Shown here in pieces: positions 63,201-64,000 of a stretch of 64,000 nt of DNA (positions within the stretch are counted from its first letter, which is position 1; each line of letters opens with the position of its first letter). The notes below the pieces were generated by a model. The model made no database searches and had not been told where the DNA came from. It saw only the letters and a list, made by a program, of their open reading frames with translations. Where the stretch lies: assembly GCF_024055575.1 (NCBI RefSeq), contig NZ_JAMXOE010000009.1:171884-235883 (forward strand), given 5' to 3'. Both the position numbers and the translations under genes were made by a program. Source of the DNA: Mucilaginibacter flavidus (GTDB lineage: Bacteria; Bacteroidota; Bacteroidia; Sphingobacteriales; Sphingobacteriaceae).

Positions 63201-64000
63201 TTAAAATGATACCAACTGTTGGCGGGGCTACCGTGAGTATTAGTCAAGGGTACACCGGTGCAACCGGCGTTGCGCTGGATGTAAAAGGAAACTTATTTAT
63301 AGCTGATTTTGGCGGCGGCAAGGTAATGCGGGCTAACCGTACGGGTGGTTATTATGTAAATCCTGCTTTACCTCTTGGTTTGGCAATAGATAATAATACA
63401 GGTGTTATTAGCGGTACACCGTTGGTGGCCGCACCGGCCAAAAATTATACTGCCATTGCTTATAACGGTAGCGGCGGTACCTCGGCTGCGTTAAATATCA
63501 CCATCATTCCTCCTCCCAGCATCAGCTACACAACACCCCACACATATTTAACCGGAAGCCCGATAGCCGCACTATCGCCCACCAATACCGGCGGTGCGGT
63601 GCCGGCAACAATTTACAGCCAGGTTACTACACTAGCCGGGAGCGGAGCTTCCGGGTCAACCAACGGCACGGGCGCGGCGGCCAGCTTTACCGGATTAATG
63701 GGTATGGCCACAGATGCGGCGGGGAATATCTATGCAGTGGACTATACGGCAAATGTAATCCGGAAAATAACACCCGGGGGGGTGGCCACCACGCTGGCCG
63801 GTAGCGGGGCAATAGGCTCAGCCAATGGCACAGGTACGGCAGCCAGCTTTAAAAGCCCGGCAGGAATAGCGGTAGATGCGGCCGGCAACGTATATGTAGG
63901 TGACAGCGGGAATAACCTTATCCGCAAGATAACACCCGGGGGGGTGGTAACCACTTTTGCAGGCAGCGGGGTTGCCGGCTCAGCCAACGGCACCGGTACA
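57299..64000 (+). CDS. Giant secreted NHL-propeller/He_PIG repeat protein (5' part only)
   Basis: The frame from ATG 57299 stays open to the last base: 2234 codons, no stop. A signal peptide is present (AKLLVIFVLLVCFSNSLYAG). After a linker, modules of about 332-337 residues begin at 57494, 58499, 59495, 60500, 61511, 62522 and 63521. Each has an ISY-x-P-type strand, about six NHL blades of ~41 residues (pattern GVAVDAAGNVYVAD-xx-NN-x-VKKIP-x-GG), then a He_PIG Ig-like domain (LPAGL-x6-TG-x-ISGTP). In the seventh module the blades switch to an AGSG-x2-GS-x-NGTGTAASF and IRKITPGG type. Presumably a surface or adhesion protein; its C-terminus (a T9SS sorting domain would be expected) is outside the window. 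Confidence 0.85.
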   Translation, partial: MKTSLLSSRNTISQTSLAAKLLVIFVLLVCFSNSLYAGKPAAKPNEKEVPASSKIRKTHGQAVPAISYTTPHNYMGTVAIATLSPTSSGVAALAYNLAGVMVGSAFNGPRGLATDAAGNVYVADYTNNQVKKIPVGGGSPSIVGSGFSNPIAVAVDAAGNVYVSDVGTNTVKKVPVGGGATVVVCMGFNSAYSIACDPAGNIYVADGGNKALKMIPAGGGAPVVIAAGYQSLISVGIDGFGNVYTGDSIDKTIYKFPAGTNVPMVFATGFTNPIAISSDGEGNVYIADATGNLIKKYPVLGGAPTTLTLTTSLITGITVDGAGSIYASDYNNSLVKKVDALGGYFINKVLPAGLKFSGATGNITGTPAKASPATDYTVTAYNSFGGSQAIVNIKVTPLTLIYSIPPTYTAGVGITPLSPSGSGVGAPAYDNVPITVSNAFSGPRGLTLDAAGNIYVADYLGGVVKRIPIGGGAPVTLGSGFIHPTGVAVDAAGNVFVTDISSTNVMEILVGGGAPVVVATGFSSPLGIAIDAKGNLYVANYGTQSVKMIPVGGAPVDISTGFTNLVAVAVDAAGNVYAGDNGTHAVYKIPADGSAKVQVGTGPNSPNGITVDGAGNIYVADGTNNVVNKFPVGGGAPVLIGSGPGSMIGVVVDPYGVLYITDFSNKAVQKLTPAGGYHIGSALPAGLNFDETTGTISGTPISVSPATNYTVTAYNTSGSASAIVNIKVKALDISYGSPKTYITATPIAPLTPASAGVAAAGYTGSPVSIGSGFSKPRALAIDVAGNVYVADFQSNSVKKIPAGGGIPVAIGPGFNGPSGVALDAAGNVYVAEYTGNLVKKIPAGGGAVVNIGSGFVHPNGVAVDGAGNVFVSDNGNHAIKEIPAGGGAVINLGTYNNPLAIATDVAGNVYFSEKSNGVVYKIPVIGGPAVIVASGLNNPLGLTVDVSGNLFVADGAVTTLLELPATGNTLLPVGAGFNIPAGVVIDAAGNLYVGDYLNGTVKKIKPVGGYYINALPAGLAFDNSTGILSGTPAVASPATDYIITAYNSFGSNSATINIKVDLLPLPVISYPIPPIYVVNTPIPPAAPQSTGVAPPGYTNAPVNLGSGYNNPVGITVASTGDVYIADAGNHAVKLIYPNNNNVFTVGSGLNSPNGLATDASGNVYVTDQLTNSVKRIAMPANTTTTVATGFNTPCGLAVDAAGNIYVADKGNNAVKEIPFGGGATIVIGSGFNQPSGVAVDIAGNVYVADFGNNAIKMIPVGGGGPVTLGSGFSQPTGIALDASGNIYVADTGNNAIEKMPAGGGVPVVICTTIIHPRSVAVGNDGVVYATDNVGNNVKVIKPVGGYYLGSILPAGMSIDNTTGVISGTPSAASPFKYYYVTGYNNTGGTKTNASITINLLPPPFVGYSSPQSYVKNVIISPLTPVSSSVSAAGYSSVTASMGTGLALPAGVAVDAAGNVYVADSGTGLVKKIQKVGGGTISIGTGFNTPSGVAVDGAANVYVSDSGNNIVYKIPANGSPTVTLGAGFSSPVAVAVDSLGNVYVADKGNHAIKKIPAGGGAIVTFASGLTNPSGVASDANGNIYVADASDNLVEKIPAGGGSAVVVASGFSQPLGVAIDASGNLYVANFNNSVVNMVPSGGGAMTVVGSGFNHPYGVAIDASGTVYVADYLNNAVKKSAPVGGFYIKPALPNGLIFNSNTGVINGTPAMVSVQTDYQVIGYNIYGTYTATVNLTVNLAPLPKLSYKTPQVYLKGMATAPLTPVSTGVAAAAFSTTPFLIKSGGTPYAIATDAAGNVYITDRASNAVKKIPADGGPVITLASGFNLIAGVAVDVAGNVYIGYNNTASLKMIPAGGGALVDVGSGFVNPSGIALDVAGNIFVTDQNTGSVYKIPVGGGAPVVLASAIGNPIGIAVDTYGNLYLACPSINAVKKIPADGSPLIIIGSGFNQPYGVAVDNLGNVFVADDSSSIKMIPTVGGATVSISQGYTGATGVALDVKGNLFIADFGGGKVMRANRTGGYYVNPALPLGLAIDNNTGVISGTPLVAAPAKNYTAIAYNGSGGTSAALNITIIPPPSISYTTPHTYLTGSPIAALSPTNTGGAVPATIYSQVTTLAGSGASGSTNGTGAAASFTGLMGMATDAAGNIYAVDYTANVIRKITPGGVATTLAGSGAIGSANGTGTAASFKSPAGIAVDAAGNVYVGDSGNNLIRKITPGGVVTTFAGSGVAGSANGTGT
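57494..64000 (+). repeat. ~1-kb direct repeats encoding NHL/He_PIG modules
   Basis: Spacing between module starts is 1005, 996, 1005, 1011, 1011 and 999 bp, all multiples of three. Within modules a ~123-bp sub-repeat encodes one propeller blade. DNA similarity between modules is high enough in places (GATGCAGCCGGGAATGT-like stretches) to permit recombination. Confidence 0.85.

Noticed and set aside
57670..63993. Many minus-strand open frames (60-92 codons) across the giant repeat gene
   Set aside because: They are mirror frames of the NHL repeats, Pro/Ala-rich and repeated like their template, with no starts or domains of their own.
57494..64000. Regular repeats considered as a CRISPR-like or satellite array
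   Set aside because: The repeats are in frame, encode propeller blades, and vary at the protein level in a structured way.
1..64000. tRNA, rRNA or known riboswitches
   Set aside because: No cloverleaf, rRNA-like stretch or recognised riboswitch core was seen by eye; a covariance-model search would be needed to exclude them fully.

Overview
The window looks like a chromosome segment of a Bacteroidota bacterium of the Sphingobacteriaceae type (Mucilaginibacter/Pedobacter-like). This is inferred from the gene families, from promoters with TTG and TAnnTTTG-like elements, from the lack of consistent Shine-Dalgarno sequences, and from the dispersed short palindromic repeats between genes. Base composition is moderate to AT-rich, with a GC-rich patch at 18.9-20.0 kb. 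No rRNA, tRNA, CRISPR array or complete insertion sequence was seen.

Region 1 (0.3-18.2 kb, all minus strand) is one exopolysaccharide/O-antigen-type operon. It reads from an outer-membrane export lipoprotein (OPX/Wza type) and a Wzc-like tyrosine autokinase with a Tyr-Gly tail, through a CDP-3,6-dideoxyhexose cassette (reductase, rfbF, rfbG, CDP-paratose synthase, rfbH, CDP-paratose 2-epimerase; expected product CDP-tyvelose), to a GT2, a Wzx-like flippase, three GT4 enzymes, a Wzy-like polymerase/ligase and a secreted clan GH-A glycosidase.

Region 2 (18.2-25.2 kb) is accessory DNA. It holds a GC-rich RepA-like AAA ATPase whose C-terminal tail appears to be built from translated intergenic-type repeats, a small partner gene, a MITE-like element, two immunity-like genes (DUF4272; DUF4262 plus a DUF1851/Tdi1-like part), a solitary YhcG-type PDDEXK protein and a FecR relic.

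Region 3 (25.2-40 kb) is mixed housekeeping and periplasmic genes: an alpha/beta-hydrolase-SGNH fusion, YceI, an OmpA-type lipoprotein, a HAD-IIA phosphatase, a 17-residue-repeat protein, DUF3347, a BNR protein, a GH2 exo-glucosaminidase-like enzyme, LOG, an orphan HigA antitoxin, an MFS transporter broken by one frameshift, and a PIF1-like helicase.

Region 4 (40-45.3 kb) is an aromatic amino acid operon, pheA - DAHP synthase/chorismate mutase - aroA - aroC. Upstream of pheA the sequence shows a complete transcription attenuator: a promoter, a 21-residue leader peptide very rich in Phe and Tyr, an antiterminator segment overlapping the leader stop codon, and an intrinsic terminator just before pheA. 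This is the most striking regulatory system in the window. Dispersed repeats also supply the stop codon of aroA, abut the aroC start, encode the aroC C-terminus, and (as a 21-bp tandem duplication) an in-frame insert in aroA.

Region 5 (45.3-56.8 kb) holds a frameshifted leucine-rich-repeat gene, a TIM-barrel isomerase, small secreted proteins, a sterol-desaturase family hydroxylase, an S4-domain protein with aroB, proline dehydrogenase, a BlaI/M56 (BlaR1-like) pair behind a 40-bp palindromic operator, an ABC permease and a small secreted protein.

Region 6 (57.3 kb to the end) is the first 2234 codons of a giant secreted protein made of regular ~335-residue modules (about six NHL propeller blades plus a He_PIG Ig-like domain). 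It runs out of the window.
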